Below, piece by piece: positions 15,617 through 23,409 of a DNA stretch of 64,000 bases. Numbering within the stretch: the stretch's first letter is position 1; every line of letters starts with the position of its first letter. Source of the stretch: CAZONU01 sp965370045 (GTDB lineage Bacteria; Planctomycetota; SZUA-567; JAKLDR01); assembly GCA_965370045.1 (NCBI GenBank), contig CBDUSI010000001.1, forward strand, positions 1 to 64,000. Direction: 5' to 3'. The notes under the pieces were generated by a model that ran no database searches, was not told the DNA's origin, and was given only the letters and a program-made list of their open reading frames with translations. Position numbers and translations under genes: made by a program.

Positions 15617-17260
15617 CTACACGTTGTCCCAGTCCCGGCAGGCGGGACACAGGCGAAAACCGTCGAACTTCTTCGCGTGCTGCTCACCGCGCAGCTCGGC
15701 GATGCGCCCCGCGGTCCACAGCTCCTCGACGCTGCTTGTCGCGATGCTGCCGGCGGGCTCCCCGGCCTTGAAGTCCATTCGACAAAGGGGCACGGTGCCG
15801 TCGGCCAGCACCAGCATTTCCTTGAGGAGCCGGCGGCAGCCGACCCGCTCGGCGAGGGTCAGGTGCACGGTGGCCCGGTCGGGCAGCTGGCCGCAGTAAT
15901 CACTGGAGGGCCTTATCACCGGCCAGGCCCCCCGCTCGCTCCAGCGGTCCCAGAAAGCGATCAGCTCGCCCTCGATCTCCGGGCGCTTGTCCGTTTCGAT
16001 TGCGAGAAAAGGCCCCTCCCGGCCGGCGGCGTCGCGCAGCTCGATGAACTTTTCTATGCCAGCGACCACCGCGTCGAAATCGTCCCGGCCGGTGAGCTTC
16101 TTGTAGGTTTCGGAAGTGTTCGCGTTCAGCCGGAAGGAGACTACGTCAACGTCGCACTCCAGAAGCTTCTTGGCCTTCCCCTCGTCGAGCAGCGTCCCCG
16201 GGGTGTCCAGGTGCAGGCCGTAGATGCCTTTCTCCCCCGCCAGCTCCAGGAATTCAAAGATCTCGGGGTGCGCCAGGGGGTCGCCGGCGCCGCCCAGGGT
16301 CAGGCATATGTCATCGTAAGCCGCCAGGTCGTCGAGCAGCTTGGCGAAGAGCTCGCGGGTCATCTCCCGCTCGGGGACCTCCAGCGCCGCGGGGCTGCCC
16401 TCGAAGGGCACCCGGCCCCGGGTGGTCAGCTCGACCTCGACGAGCCGCGGCAGCCGCCCGGCGTACAGCGCCGGGTCGCCGGTCACGATGGACACGGTCT
16501 CCTCCGCGCCCGGCCCCAGCCCGTCTTTGCCCGGCGCGCGGCGCAGCACCTCGTCGATCAGCTCGCGCCCGCGCGCGGAGTCCACCGCCCCGCGGAACTC
16601 GCAGCGGCGCACGGCCACCGGCGCCAGCCAGTTCTCCTGGCGGTGCACCGGGTCGGCGTTGGGCCTCTCCGGGTTCCAGGCGCAGAGCTCCCCGTAGGTG
16701 GCGCCCTTGGCGACCAGGGGCCCAAGCCAGCCGGACATGGCGAAGAGCCCCGCGAAGCCCCCCGGCGCCTGGCAGCAGGCCGAGGGCAGCGGCGGCTGGC
16801 CCTCGGGCGCGCCGTGGCCGAGCAGGCCCTCGAGCAGCCCGGGCCCGACCAGCGCGGCCTCGGGCAGCACCGAGAGCAGCGCGTCGGCGCCGAGCTCGCG
16901 GGCCGCGGCGGCCAGCGAAGGGAAGTGCCCGGCGGCGTCGATCTCCATGCTCTGCATCACCCCGCCGCGCCAGGAGTCCCGGGACCACTTGCGCGAGCGG
17001 CGCAGCGCCTCGCGCCTCTCAATATCGGGTTGGAGCACTTCCAGAACGCGGACCCCCTCGGCCTCGCCGCCCAGGAGTTCGACGGCGCGCTCGGCCCCGC
17101 CGGGCGCGACCAGCACGGCCAGTCCCTCCAGGCCGCTGGCCTTGCGGGCGCGCGCGACGGTGTGCGCCAGGACGCTGCGCTCGCCGAGCTTCTCGGCGGC
17201 GCGGCTGGGCAGGCCCAACGCGTTGACGTCGCGCAGTTCGAAACAGGCCCAGATCTTCAA
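15617..17260 (-). CDS. Spiro-SPASM-like protein: nucleotidyltransferase-like domain plus radical-SAM-like barrel without the CxxxCxxC motif
   Basis: The 547-residue protein starts at a TTG (17260) inside the stop of the Maf gene (TTGA overlap). The N-terminal ~230 residues resemble a degenerate cytidylyltransferase fold (LPSRAAEKLGERSVLAHTVA). The following ~230 residues have the look of a radical-SAM TIM barrel (VEVELTTRG, LTLGGAGDPLAHPEIFEF, VDVVSFRLNA), but GRVPFEG stands where CxxxCxxC should be. A SPASM-like tail keeps C-rich motifs (GCRRLL, VPLCRMDF, CPACRDW). This layout recalls the family called spiro-SPASM in spirochetes. It probably acts in surface or flagellar glycan synthesis with Maf; whether it has catalytic activity is open. 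Confidence 0.78.
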   Translation of the reverse strand: MKIWACFELRDVNALGLPSRAAEKLGERSVLAHTVARARKASGLEGLAVLVAPGGAERAVELLGGEAEGVRVLEVLQPDIERREALRRSRKWSRDSWRGGVMQSMEIDAAGHFPSLAAAARELGADALLSVLPEAALVGPGLLEGLLGHGAPEGQPPLPSACCQAPGGFAGLFAMSGWLGPLVAKGATYGELCAWNPERPNADPVHRQENWLAPVAVRRCEFRGAVDSARGRELIDEVLRRAPGKDGLGPGAEETVSIVTGDPALYAGRLPRLVEVELTTRGRVPFEGSPAALEVPEREMTRELFAKLLDDLAAYDDICLTLGGAGDPLAHPEIFEFLELAGEKGIYGLHLDTPGTLLDEGKAKKLLECDVDVVSFRLNANTSETYKKLTGRDDFDAVVAGIEKFIELRDAAGREGPFLAIETDKRPEIEGELIAFWDRWSERGAWPVIRPSSDYCGQLPDRATVHLTLAERVGCRRLLKEMLVLADGTVPLCRMDFKAGEPAGSIATSSVEELWTAGRIAELRGEQHAKKFDGFRLCPACRDWDNV

Positions 17261-19149
17261 CTCGCCGCCTCCGCCAGCCGCCGGCACTCCCGCCGCGCGT
17301 CGCGCAAGAGCGGCTCGAAGTAGTCCACGCTTTTCATCAGCTGCTTGACCAGCTGGTCGTCGCGCTCGAAGAGGGCCTGGAGCCGCTCCGGGTCGTCGTC
17401 CTCCAATCCCTTGGCCTTGACGGTCCGCTCGGTCTTGACTGCCTGGAAGAACCCCCGGGGGGTCAGGGCGTGGAGCACGGTGAGCACGTTGGGATGTTTC
17501 TTGGCGCGATCCTCCAGGTGGGTGAGGCTGCGCCGGTAGCGCATGATGTCCTCGCTCTCGGCCAGGGCTCGCTCGATGCGCTTGTGGGTGCGCAGCTTCT
17601 GGTCGATGGCCGCCTTGAGCTCCAGGAACTCCATAATCCGCTCGTCGAGCAGCTCGGCGGCCGCCGCCAGGCGCTCGCGGTCGAGCTCCCTGGGCCCGGT
17701 GCCCGGTTCGGGGACCTCGCCGGGGGGGCACTCGGCCAGGAAGTCGGCCAGCTTCATTATTTCCGCGCCCTCCTTGCGGGCGCCGCCCTCGGTGCAGTCC
17801 ACGGTGCGGTGCTTGGCGGCCTTGATGGCCTGCTCCAGGTCGCGGAGGTAGTGGTAGAAGCTGCGTTCGGTGAAGACCTCGTTGCCGTCCTGGTCCTCGA
17901 CGGTCATGAGCTGCTTGCGGCGGCGTATCAGGTGCTCGGTTTCGCGCATCTCCAGGGTGAAGAAGCGGCCGCGCTCGTTCTGCCAGTCCTCGTGGATGGG
18001 CGTGCCCCCCACGTGGGTGATGTTGTAGGGGAAGGCCAGGTCCTGGCCCACGAAGGCCACCGGGTCGAGCCCCAGCATGCCGCAGATCTGGTAGGCGAAG
18101 TGGCCCACGTGGCCGCCGGACTGGTAGCCGCCCATGGGCCGGGAGACCCCCTCCAGGAAGATGTCCATGAGCGCGTCGCCGCAGAAGGCCAGCGGCCCGG
18201 GGTAGAAGTCCACCGTGCCGTGAAAGGCCGCGGCCACCGAGATCAGGCGGGTGTCCACCTGTTCCGGCAGGGTCTCGAAGAACTTCTTGGTCTGGCCCTG
18301 GAAGTCGACGATGGCCGTGAAGTCGGGCACGATGCCGCGCTCCAGAAGCGGCTTCAGGACCACGTCGCAGCACACCAGCACCGCCTTGCCGCGGGCATCC
18401 TTGAGCTGGTCGATGTTCTTCTGCAAGCTCGGACCGGCGGAGACCACGATGCCCGGCCGGCCCGAGTACACGTCGCGCAGCTCGGCCAGCGAGGGCGAGC
18501 CCACGTAGAGCGGCAGGTTCTCCATCTCGTTGCGCACCGAGCGGCGGGCCAGGTTGAAGTTGGTGCGCATGGTAATCTCGCCGGACAGTATGAAATCCTG
18601 GATGGCCTTGCGAACTTCCTGGTAGTAGCCCTCGGGGGCCAGCGCGGTCGAGGGCGCGTGGACCACTATCCGCAGCGCGGTGGACATCAGGGTCTTCTGG
18701 CGGTGGCGCAGTATCTGGTAGGCCTCCTCGCGCTCGCGGCCCACCAGCCAGGTGATGCGCCGGTCGGAGAAGACCTCGCGCAGGTCGCGCAGCTCGGCGG
18801 CGGCGCGGAGCATCGCCGGGTCCTTCTCGAGCAGAACTATCTCCGCCTCGGAGTTGCAGCGCTCCAGCAGGACCTCCAGGTGGTAGCCCAGCCCGAAGCC
18901 CAGCACCAGGAAGCCCTGCAGGCCCTGGGGGTCGACCTCGCCGATCAGCTTCTCGGCCTCGCCGCGCGGGGCGTACTTGCTGTGCAGGGTGGTGGCGGTG
19001 CCGTCCTGGTGGGTAACCCGCAGGGTCCAGTCGTCGTCGCGGGTTTCAATCTGCTCGGCGCCGGGCAGCGGCCCGGCGGCGGCGACGGCCTCGGCCAGGG
19101 CGGGGACGACGCCCCGCAGGGTGGCCAAGTTCTGCTCCAGGCGGCTCAT
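17257..19149 (-). CDS. Motility accessory factor (Maf)-type glycosyltransferase, DUF115 family
   Basis: The 630-residue protein contains the DUF115/MptE-like core of Maf proteins: LGFGLGYHLEVLLER, EKDPAMLRAA, and the hallmark VVSAGPSLQKNIDQL followed by CDVVLKPLLERGIVPDF and the aspartate/histidine-bearing loops GGHVGHFAY and GQDLAFP. In flagellated bacteria these proteins transfer nonulosonic acids to flagellin. Together with the FliD-like gene at 5218 and the sugar-nucleotide genes at 10219-12280 it argues for glycosylated flagella. It is translationally coupled to the spiro-SPASM-like gene downstream and lies 8 bp after the gene at 19158-19745. Confidence 0.9.
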   Translation of the reverse strand: MSRLEQNLATLRGVVPALAEAVAAAGPLPGAEQIETRDDDWTLRVTHQDGTATTLHSKYAPRGEAEKLIGEVDPQGLQGFLVLGFGLGYHLEVLLERCNSEAEIVLLEKDPAMLRAAAELRDLREVFSDRRITWLVGREREEAYQILRHRQKTLMSTALRIVVHAPSTALAPEGYYQEVRKAIQDFILSGEITMRTNFNLARRSVRNEMENLPLYVGSPSLAELRDVYSGRPGIVVSAGPSLQKNIDQLKDARGKAVLVCCDVVLKPLLERGIVPDFTAIVDFQGQTKKFFETLPEQVDTRLISVAAAFHGTVDFYPGPLAFCGDALMDIFLEGVSRPMGGYQSGGHVGHFAYQICGMLGLDPVAFVGQDLAFPYNITHVGGTPIHEDWQNERGRFFTLEMRETEHLIRRRKQLMTVEDQDGNEVFTERSFYHYLRDLEQAIKAAKHRTVDCTEGGARKEGAEIMKLADFLAECPPGEVPEPGTGPRELDRERLAAAAELLDERIMEFLELKAAIDQKLRTHKRIERALAESEDIMRYRRSLTHLEDRAKKHPNVLTVLHALTPRGFFQAVKTERTVKAKGLEDDDPERLQALFERDDQLVKQLMKSVDYFEPLLRDARRECRRLAEAAS

Positions 19150-19157
19150 GTGATCGT

Positions 19158-19745
19158 TCAGGTCCCGGCCATGCCCTTGACCATGGCGGCCAGCTTCTCG
19201 AGTTGCCCGGCCAGCTCGTACTCGGCGAGGTCCGCGGCGGCCACCGCGTCCTCGCTCTTGAGCGCGGGGGGCAGCTCGCGCATCGCGTTGATCACGCCCT
19301 CGACGCCGGCCTCGAAACCCTCCGGCGCTGGGGCGGCGGCCAGGGCCGCGGCGGTGATCAGCGCCTGGATCAGCTGCCCGTAGGCGCCGACCACGCCTTC
19401 AAAACGTTCGATGCCTTCCTTGCGCTCGCCGCCGCGCAGCAGGTCGGCTATCTTGCGGACCTCGTCGGCCAGCTGGCCCAGCGCGCTGGCCGCCTCGCCC
19501 AGCCCGTGCCGGCCCCACTCGGCGGCCGGGGCGGTGATGACCTCCACCTTGCCAAGCTCGGCGTGCGCCCGCGCGGCAGCCTCGACCTCGGCGTCGGGCA
19601 TCAGCTCCTCGCCGTCGAGCTTCACGGTGGTGATGACCAGTTGCCCGCCGGCCAGCTCGTCGCGCAGCGCGGCCAGCAAATCCCCCAGGCTCGGCCCGGT
19701 CCCCTCGGGAACCTGCCGCACCTGCCCGTCGACGTAGAGTTCCAA
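19158..19745 (-). CDS. Unknown protein preceding Maf, possible beta-grasp N-terminus
   Basis: The 195-residue protein starts at TTG (19745) with an excellent ribosome binding site (GAGGAGGT 5 nt upstream), which decides the start. The first 75 residues are predicted beta-alpha-beta (ELYVDGQVRQVP, LVITTVKLDGEEL, KVEVITAP), recalling a small ubiquitin-like fold; the rest is helical (LGQLADEVRKIADLL and LEKLAAMVKGM). No enzyme motif is seen. It heads the three-gene operon with Maf and the spiro-SPASM-like gene, so an accessory role in glycosylation or in handling flagellar proteins is likely. Confidence 0.7.
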   Translation of the reverse strand: MELYVDGQVRQVPEGTGPSLGDLLAALRDELAGGQLVITTVKLDGEELMPDAEVEAAARAHAELGKVEVITAPAAEWGRHGLGEAASALGQLADEVRKIADLLRGGERKEGIERFEGVVGAYGQLIQALITAAALAAAPAPEGFEAGVEGVINAMRELPPALKSEDAVAAADLAEYELAGQLEKLAAMVKGMAGT

Positions 19746-20017
19746 GCGTCACCTCCTCGCAGTCCCGGCATTCTTCACAATATGCGCGCGGCGTCAAGAG
19801 GTCGGCCACGCCGCCGGAGAAGCCCGGTTTGGTCGGTTACGCCTGGCTGGCGCTGCCCTCGGCGGCGCGGACCCTCAAGCTGGCCGGCCCGGTTGCCTGC
19901 TGGCAGCCGGGTAAAATCAGAAGAATAGTCCCGGAACGCCGAGTCGCGGCGCGTAAGTCGCCCTTATGCGCGCGTTACGGCAATGTGCACTATTCTGGCG
20001 ATTTGCGCATATTCTGC
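19746..20017. other. Intergenic stretch between divergent genes
   Basis: No gene is supported. The GC-rich left part holds the leader of the Maf operon (19745, minus strand). The right part, from about 19920, becomes AT-richer and leads into the consensus promoter at 20018. Nothing else was recognised. Confidence 0.4.
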
Positions 20018-20046
20018 TTGACATTCGTGGTAGTTCGGTGTATAAT
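20018..20046 (+). promoter_or_regulatory. Perfect consensus sigma-70 promoter
   Basis: TTGACA (20018-20023), exactly 17 nt, then TATAAT (20041-20046). The spacer begins TTCGTGG and has TTCG again near its end. The promoter at 55157-55185 has the same perfect hexamers, the same spacing and a related spacer. The predicted RNA start (about 20053) lies after the ATG at 20049, so translation must begin at 20061 or 20064. Confidence 0.85.
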
Positions 20047-20063
20047 ACATGCAGGTGACGATG

Positions 20064-20801
20064 ATGAGCGATATGACGCGCGAGCAGTACGAGACCCTGG
20101 CGTTGGACCGCCTGGCCGAGCTGGCCCGCAGCGAGAACGAGCGAATCGCGCTGGAAGCCGCGCGGACGCTCCTCGTTCACCTGCGGCTTTCTTTACCACC
20201 AAGACACCAAGACACAAAGGACAACGGAGAGGCTGGTCGCGGCGAGGCGGTCAATCACGCTCTCGCTTCTCTGCCCGCGCTCCCGGGGTACGGGTCCGTC
20301 GCGGCGGGGGCCGTTTCGCAGGAAGGTGAGGGATGTTCGCGAGACAATAGTTCTTCTTCGTGCCTTGGTGACTTGGTGGTTGATAAGGACGTTGAAAGAG
20401 CCCGGGAGCATGTCCTGCGGGCGATGGACAGGTGCGCGGGATTGCTTGAACACGAAAACCCCTTCGTCGTCCTGCGCGCCGCGCGGGAAATCTTGCAGCA
20501 TTACCGTCATCTGTGCCGCGAGCGGTTCAAGTGGACGGCGTGGTCCGAGGTGAGAGAACGCAGCGCGAAGAAGCGGCGGGGCGTGGCCGCGCTCGCCAAG
20601 GTCGCGGGCCTGGGCCGCGATCTCGCGGGGATTCGCGGGGCCATCGACCGGGAAGAGAACTCCGAGGGCGCGGAGGAATACCGGGTCTGTCCGCCTCCTC
20701 CGATTGACTGGGACGCCACTCAGGAAGGCCCTTCTGGGTCTGCGTCCCACGAAGAAGGGGAGGGCAGCCCGCCCGACCCCGACGAACGCGCGCCGCCCTG
20801 A
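20064..20801 (+). CDS. Accessory protein with SENERxAL helix motif, interrupted in frame by an inverted-repeat element
   Basis: About 245 residues from ATG AGC GAT at 20064; the perfect promoter ends at 20046, excluding the earlier ATG at 20049. The N-terminus (LAELARSENERIALEAARTL) matches the helix LETLLESENERVALRAAQAL of the HTH gene at 55240, a pattern known from phage terminase-small-subunit-like HTH proteins. Residues about 45-106 are encoded by a 186-bp segment bounded by inverted repeats (20195-20380), probably an inserted element. The helix pattern resumes after it (ENPFVVLRAAREILQHY). The C-terminus is proline/acid-rich. Codon use is less GC-rich than in neighbours. The gene may be a degraded relative of the one at 55240. 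Confidence 0.6.
   Translation: MSDMTREQYETLALDRLAELARSENERIALEAARTLLVHLRLSLPPRHQDTKDNGEAGRGEAVNHALASLPALPGYGSVAAGAVSQEGEGCSRDNSSSSCLGDLVVDKDVERAREHVLRAMDRCAGLLEHENPFVVLRAAREILQHYRHLCRERFKWTAWSEVRERSAKKRRGVAALAKVAGLGRDLAGIRGAIDREENSEGAEEYRVCPPPPIDWDATQEGPSGSASHEEGEGSPPDPDERAPP
20195..20380. repeat. MITE-like 186-bp element with 21-bp terminal inverted repeats
   Basis: The left end ACCACCAAGACACCAAGACAC (20195-20215) and the reverse complement of 20360-20380 agree at 19 of 21 bases. The length is a multiple of three and the frame of the host gene stays open through it. A related CCAAGAC-GCCAAG sequence lies on the opposite strand at 56138-56160. No target-site duplication is obvious. Confidence 0.55.
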
Positions 20802-20814
20802 GTTGGGAGGCGGG

Positions 20815-20925
20815 GGGCGTGAAGGGTGAAGAGTGAATAGCGGGGAATGGAGCGCTCTCGACTGGCTCCTCCAGACTCCGGACTCCAGACTGAACAACTG
20901 GCCACTGACCACCGGCAACCGAACA
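20815..20925. repeat. Low-complexity dispersed repeat
   Basis: Imperfect short tandem units: GTGAAGGGTGAAGAGTGAAT, then ACTCCGGACTCCAGACT, then CCACTGACCACCGGCAACC. Very similar strings occur at 56112-56136 (ACTCCAGACTCCAGCCTCC) and, reversed, near 55027-55048. No coding potential is evident. Confidence 0.5.
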
Positions 20926-20932
20926 GGATGTC

Positions 20933-20961
20933 TTGACATGTTGCCGTATGACCGGTAGATT
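20933..20961 (+). promoter_or_regulatory. Sigma-70 promoter for the HicA-like pair
   Basis: TTGACA at 20933-20938, a 17-nt spacer, TAGATT at 20956-20961. The gene at 20989 follows with a GAGAGGAGG ribosome binding site. Confidence 0.65.
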
Positions 20962-20988
20962 AGTGTAGGCGAGAGGAGGCGTGGACCG

Positions 20989-21402
20989 ATGGATGTTAAG
21001 GGAGCATATCGCGCTTTTGGACCACTCACGATTGCCATTCGCAGGCGCAAGGGCCGCTATGAAGCTCTGATCAAGGAGTTTGCCATCTGGGCGGAGGCCC
21101 ACAGTCAAGTCCGGGTATGGACCGAACTGGAAAAGCTGGTGGCGGGCTACATACAGTCTCAGGCTGTTGCGCTGAGCCGCCACGATTACCGCAAGGTGCG
21201 TTTCGGCAATCCCGTTCCTCGCGAAGAGTGGGAGAAGTGGCGTCGGGGAGAAATCTACAAGACGGCCATCGAGGTCCATGTCACCCAGGCCAAGATGCCG
21301 TACAAGAAGGTCCGGCCCCTGCCCGACATCCGGGAGTTCATCAGCATTGACGAGCCCTTCGTCAGACAGCGGGATGTGCAACTGAGCCCCATTGGGGCCT
21401 GA
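20989..21402 (+). CDS. Unknown protein, upstream partner of a HicA-like toxin
   Basis: The 137-residue protein has its own promoter and a strong ribosome binding site. It is a mixed alpha/beta sequence with many basic residues (AIRRRKGRYEALIKEF, VWTELEKLVAGYI) and no HicB, ribbon-helix-helix or XRE signature that can be recognised. It is followed after 5 bp by the HicA-like gene, whose GTG has no ribosome binding site of its own and so looks translationally coupled. By position it is the candidate antitoxin. It could also be unrelated, since the family is not recognised. Confidence 0.75.
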   Translation: MDVKGAYRAFGPLTIAIRRRKGRYEALIKEFAIWAEAHSQVRVWTELEKLVAGYIQSQAVALSRHDYRKVRFGNPVPREEWEKWRRGEIYKTAIEVHVTQAKMPYKKVRPLPDIREFISIDEPFVRQRDVQLSPIGA

Positions 21403-21407
21403 CCCCC

Positions 21408-21644
21408 GTGCCTTCGCCCATACGGAAAGGCGCCTTCAAGCGCAAGCTGCGCCGCCTGGGCTGCACCCTGACCAAAGAACGGGGGAAGGGAAGTCATTTC
21501 TGCGCCGAGCGTGTTCTTGAGGACGGCACGGTGCGGACCTACTACTTCCCTACGGTTCACGGCCGCCATGTCAAGGCGGAGTACGTAAAATACGGCGTGA
21601 TTGCGGCCCTGGGGTTCACCCGAAAAGACTGGAACAACGCTTGA
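21408..21644 (+). CDS. HicA-like mRNA interferase (toxin)
   Basis: A 78-residue protein with the double-stranded-RNA-binding-like HicA layout: FKRKLRRLGCTLTKERGKGSH, with the conserved Gly-Ser-His (His30 would be the catalytic residue), a beta-hairpin, then TVHGRHVKAEYVKYGVIAALGF, which matches the PVHGxxElxxgtlrxIlkqaGl region. HicA toxins cleave mRNA until bound by HicB. Here the partner is upstream and is not a recognisable HicB. The GTG start at 21408 lies 5 bp after the preceding stop. Confidence 0.7.
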   Translation: MPSPIRKGAFKRKLRRLGCTLTKERGKGSHFCAERVLEDGTVRTYYFPTVHGRHVKAEYVKYGVIAALGFTRKDWNNA

Positions 21645-21801
21645 TTGACTTGCACCCTTCCAGGCGCCATACTGGATGGGCAGAAATGGGAGCACCGTGA
21701 GGGCTGCGGGAAATGGGTGAACTGTCCCCGGATTCCGCCGGATTCCGAATTGTGGGAACCTTCCGGAGTGCTGAGCGTCTAAAGACAGGGGAGGGACTAC
21801 T

Positions 21802-23226
21802 ATGACAATGAAGACCCTCGTCGTGGCCGCCAGTGCGGCACTGGCCGTTCTCTTGGCGGCTGGCTGCCAGCCTCATCCACCCGAGCCCGTCACAGCAGTA
21901 CTGGCTCCGCTACCAGATCCCGGCCAGCCCTGGCCGAAAGGAGATACAACCGTTCTGGCGCGCTGCGTGAAGACGGACTTCTACGCGACCACGACTCGCG
22001 GACAGTGGCGCTCGGAGTGGTTCTTCTACAGGCTTCACGTCATACGAACGGAGAGAGGACGCTGGCCACACTCCGAGGTGAAGCTTGTGTGGCGGAAGCG
22101 GCTTCCCCTCCCCGGCTCGAAGTGGCGCTACAAGATGGCAGCTGATCCTTTTCACCTCAGCGGTGTCTTTGCCATCGACCTGGATACCAGCAAGAGCCCG
22201 GCACAAATTGTGGGCCATGAGCGACGCAGTTGCCTCCCGCCGCACGCCAAGCTGACGCTGTCTGCGCTGCAGAAGCCGAGCAAGGTAATGCTGGACCGCA
22301 TGACTGCTAAGGTCCATGAACGGGCGAGACGAGTGGGAACACGCACCGATCTGCGGATAAGGTTCGTGGAGGCAACACGCGACAGCTATGTTGTCTATCA
22401 CGATTACGAAACCTTGGTGTTGGACAAGAAGTCGCTGAAGGTCAGTCCTTTCGGGGTCAAGAAATGCGCTGGTGCCTTCTGGCAGGAGGGGCCCTGGTAC
22501 TGGAAGCGCACATATCCCCGCGCCAAGCTGGGCCTGAGCGGCAAGGTCGCGGACGTCCGCTGCGGACCGTGGATAGCCATCAGTTGCGGAGCGGCTACCG
22601 GCATCCTGGAAGGCGATGTCTTCGAAATACGGCACGGTGGCAAGAAGCTGGGGCGTGCTAAGGTCTCTACGGTCTGGAACAAGTTCGCGGGACTCAAGCC
22701 GTTGGACTCGATGCGCTGGAAAGCTGGTGACGATGCCGTGCTGGTTCAACTGGCGCCGAAGAAGCCGATCAACAAGACACCCTACGCAGAACACTTGACA
22801 GGCACTTGGCGTGATGGGCAAGCTTCCTTTGACTTTAAGATTCTCAAGGGAAGGCGGCGAGGGTTCTTCAAGGCAACGATCACGATCCGCAATCTCACAG
22901 ACAAGCCCCTGTTGTTCCCGACGCCGATGTTGATGCCGGCCGCCGGCGATACCAACAAGAACAACATACGGGTCTACGATGCGAAAGGCAACAAGTTAGG
23001 ATTCGGCGCCTCACATCCGCATAGTGATGGCTTAAGGCCGGTGGTCGAGATTCCGGCGCAGACCTCCAGGTCATGGAGCTTCCAGTTGAAGAAGTACTGG
23101 CCGCAGATGTCCTCGCCAGGTGTCTACGCCGTCGAGTTCTGGTACTTCTCCAATGAGAACCATCTCTTGGCTACGTGGAAGGGGCGAGTGAAGATGTACC
23201 ACTTACTGATCAAGAGTGGGAACTAG
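21802..23226 (+). CDS. Lipoprotein with FlgT-C-like domain and C-terminal Ig-like domain
   Basis: The 474-residue lipoprotein has a lipobox LLAAGC (Cys24 from MTMKT). Around residues 245-315 there is a small beta-barrel resembling the C-terminal domain of FlgT (GILEGDVFEIRHGGKKLGRA, KVSTVW, ending WKAGDDAV). This motif also occurs twice in the protein at 43887 and once in the sigma-factor tail at 59326. The last 150 residues form an Ig-like or intracellular-protease-inhibitor-like sandwich (ATITIRNLTDKPLLF, then a strand-rich end). Its codon and base composition is less GC-rich than its neighbours, which fits acquisition. The ligand is unknown. Confidence 0.85.
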   Translation: MTMKTLVVAASAALAVLLAAGCQPHPPEPVTAVLAPLPDPGQPWPKGDTTVLARCVKTDFYATTTRGQWRSEWFFYRLHVIRTERGRWPHSEVKLVWRKRLPLPGSKWRYKMAADPFHLSGVFAIDLDTSKSPAQIVGHERRSCLPPHAKLTLSALQKPSKVMLDRMTAKVHERARRVGTRTDLRIRFVEATRDSYVVYHDYETLVLDKKSLKVSPFGVKKCAGAFWQEGPWYWKRTYPRAKLGLSGKVADVRCGPWIAISCGAATGILEGDVFEIRHGGKKLGRAKVSTVWNKFAGLKPLDSMRWKAGDDAVLVQLAPKKPINKTPYAEHLTGTWRDGQASFDFKILKGRRRGFFKATITIRNLTDKPLLFPTPMLMPAAGDTNKNNIRVYDAKGNKLGFGASHPHSDGLRPVVEIPAQTSRSWSFQLKKYWPQMSSPGVYAVEFWYFSNENHLLATWKGRVKMYHLLIKSGN

Positions 23227-23409
23227 CGGATCGCCGATGACCGCCCCCGCCCCTTCGTGGAGACTGAAGCAATCCGGGGCCGCTGACCGATAAGACACCC
23301 GACAGACGGGGCGGGCGGTAGGTTCCTCCCGACGGCAACTAGCAACCGGCTACCGGCTACCGGCTCAGAGCCCCTTGCGGTCCCGGCTGCGGCGGTCCTT
23401 GACCAGGCG
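23227..23409. repeat. Short intergenic stretch with CAACCGGCTACCGG repeats
   Basis: GGCAACTAGCAACCGG and then two copies of CTACCGG (about 23335-23365) resemble the dispersed low-complexity repeats at 20905-20925 and 55027-55048. The stretch separates a plus-strand lipoprotein gene from minus-strand ribF. No terminator with a T-run was seen. Confidence 0.4.

Noticed and set aside
17261..18373. N-terminal extension of the spiro-SPASM-like gene
   Set aside because: The frame is open upstream but overlaps the Maf gene in another frame; the extension is arginine/proline-rich shadow sequence, and the TTG at 17260 gives a coupled start.
20049..20063. ATG at 20049 as start of the accessory gene
   Set aside because: It lies 2 nt after the -10 hexamer, upstream of the expected RNA start.
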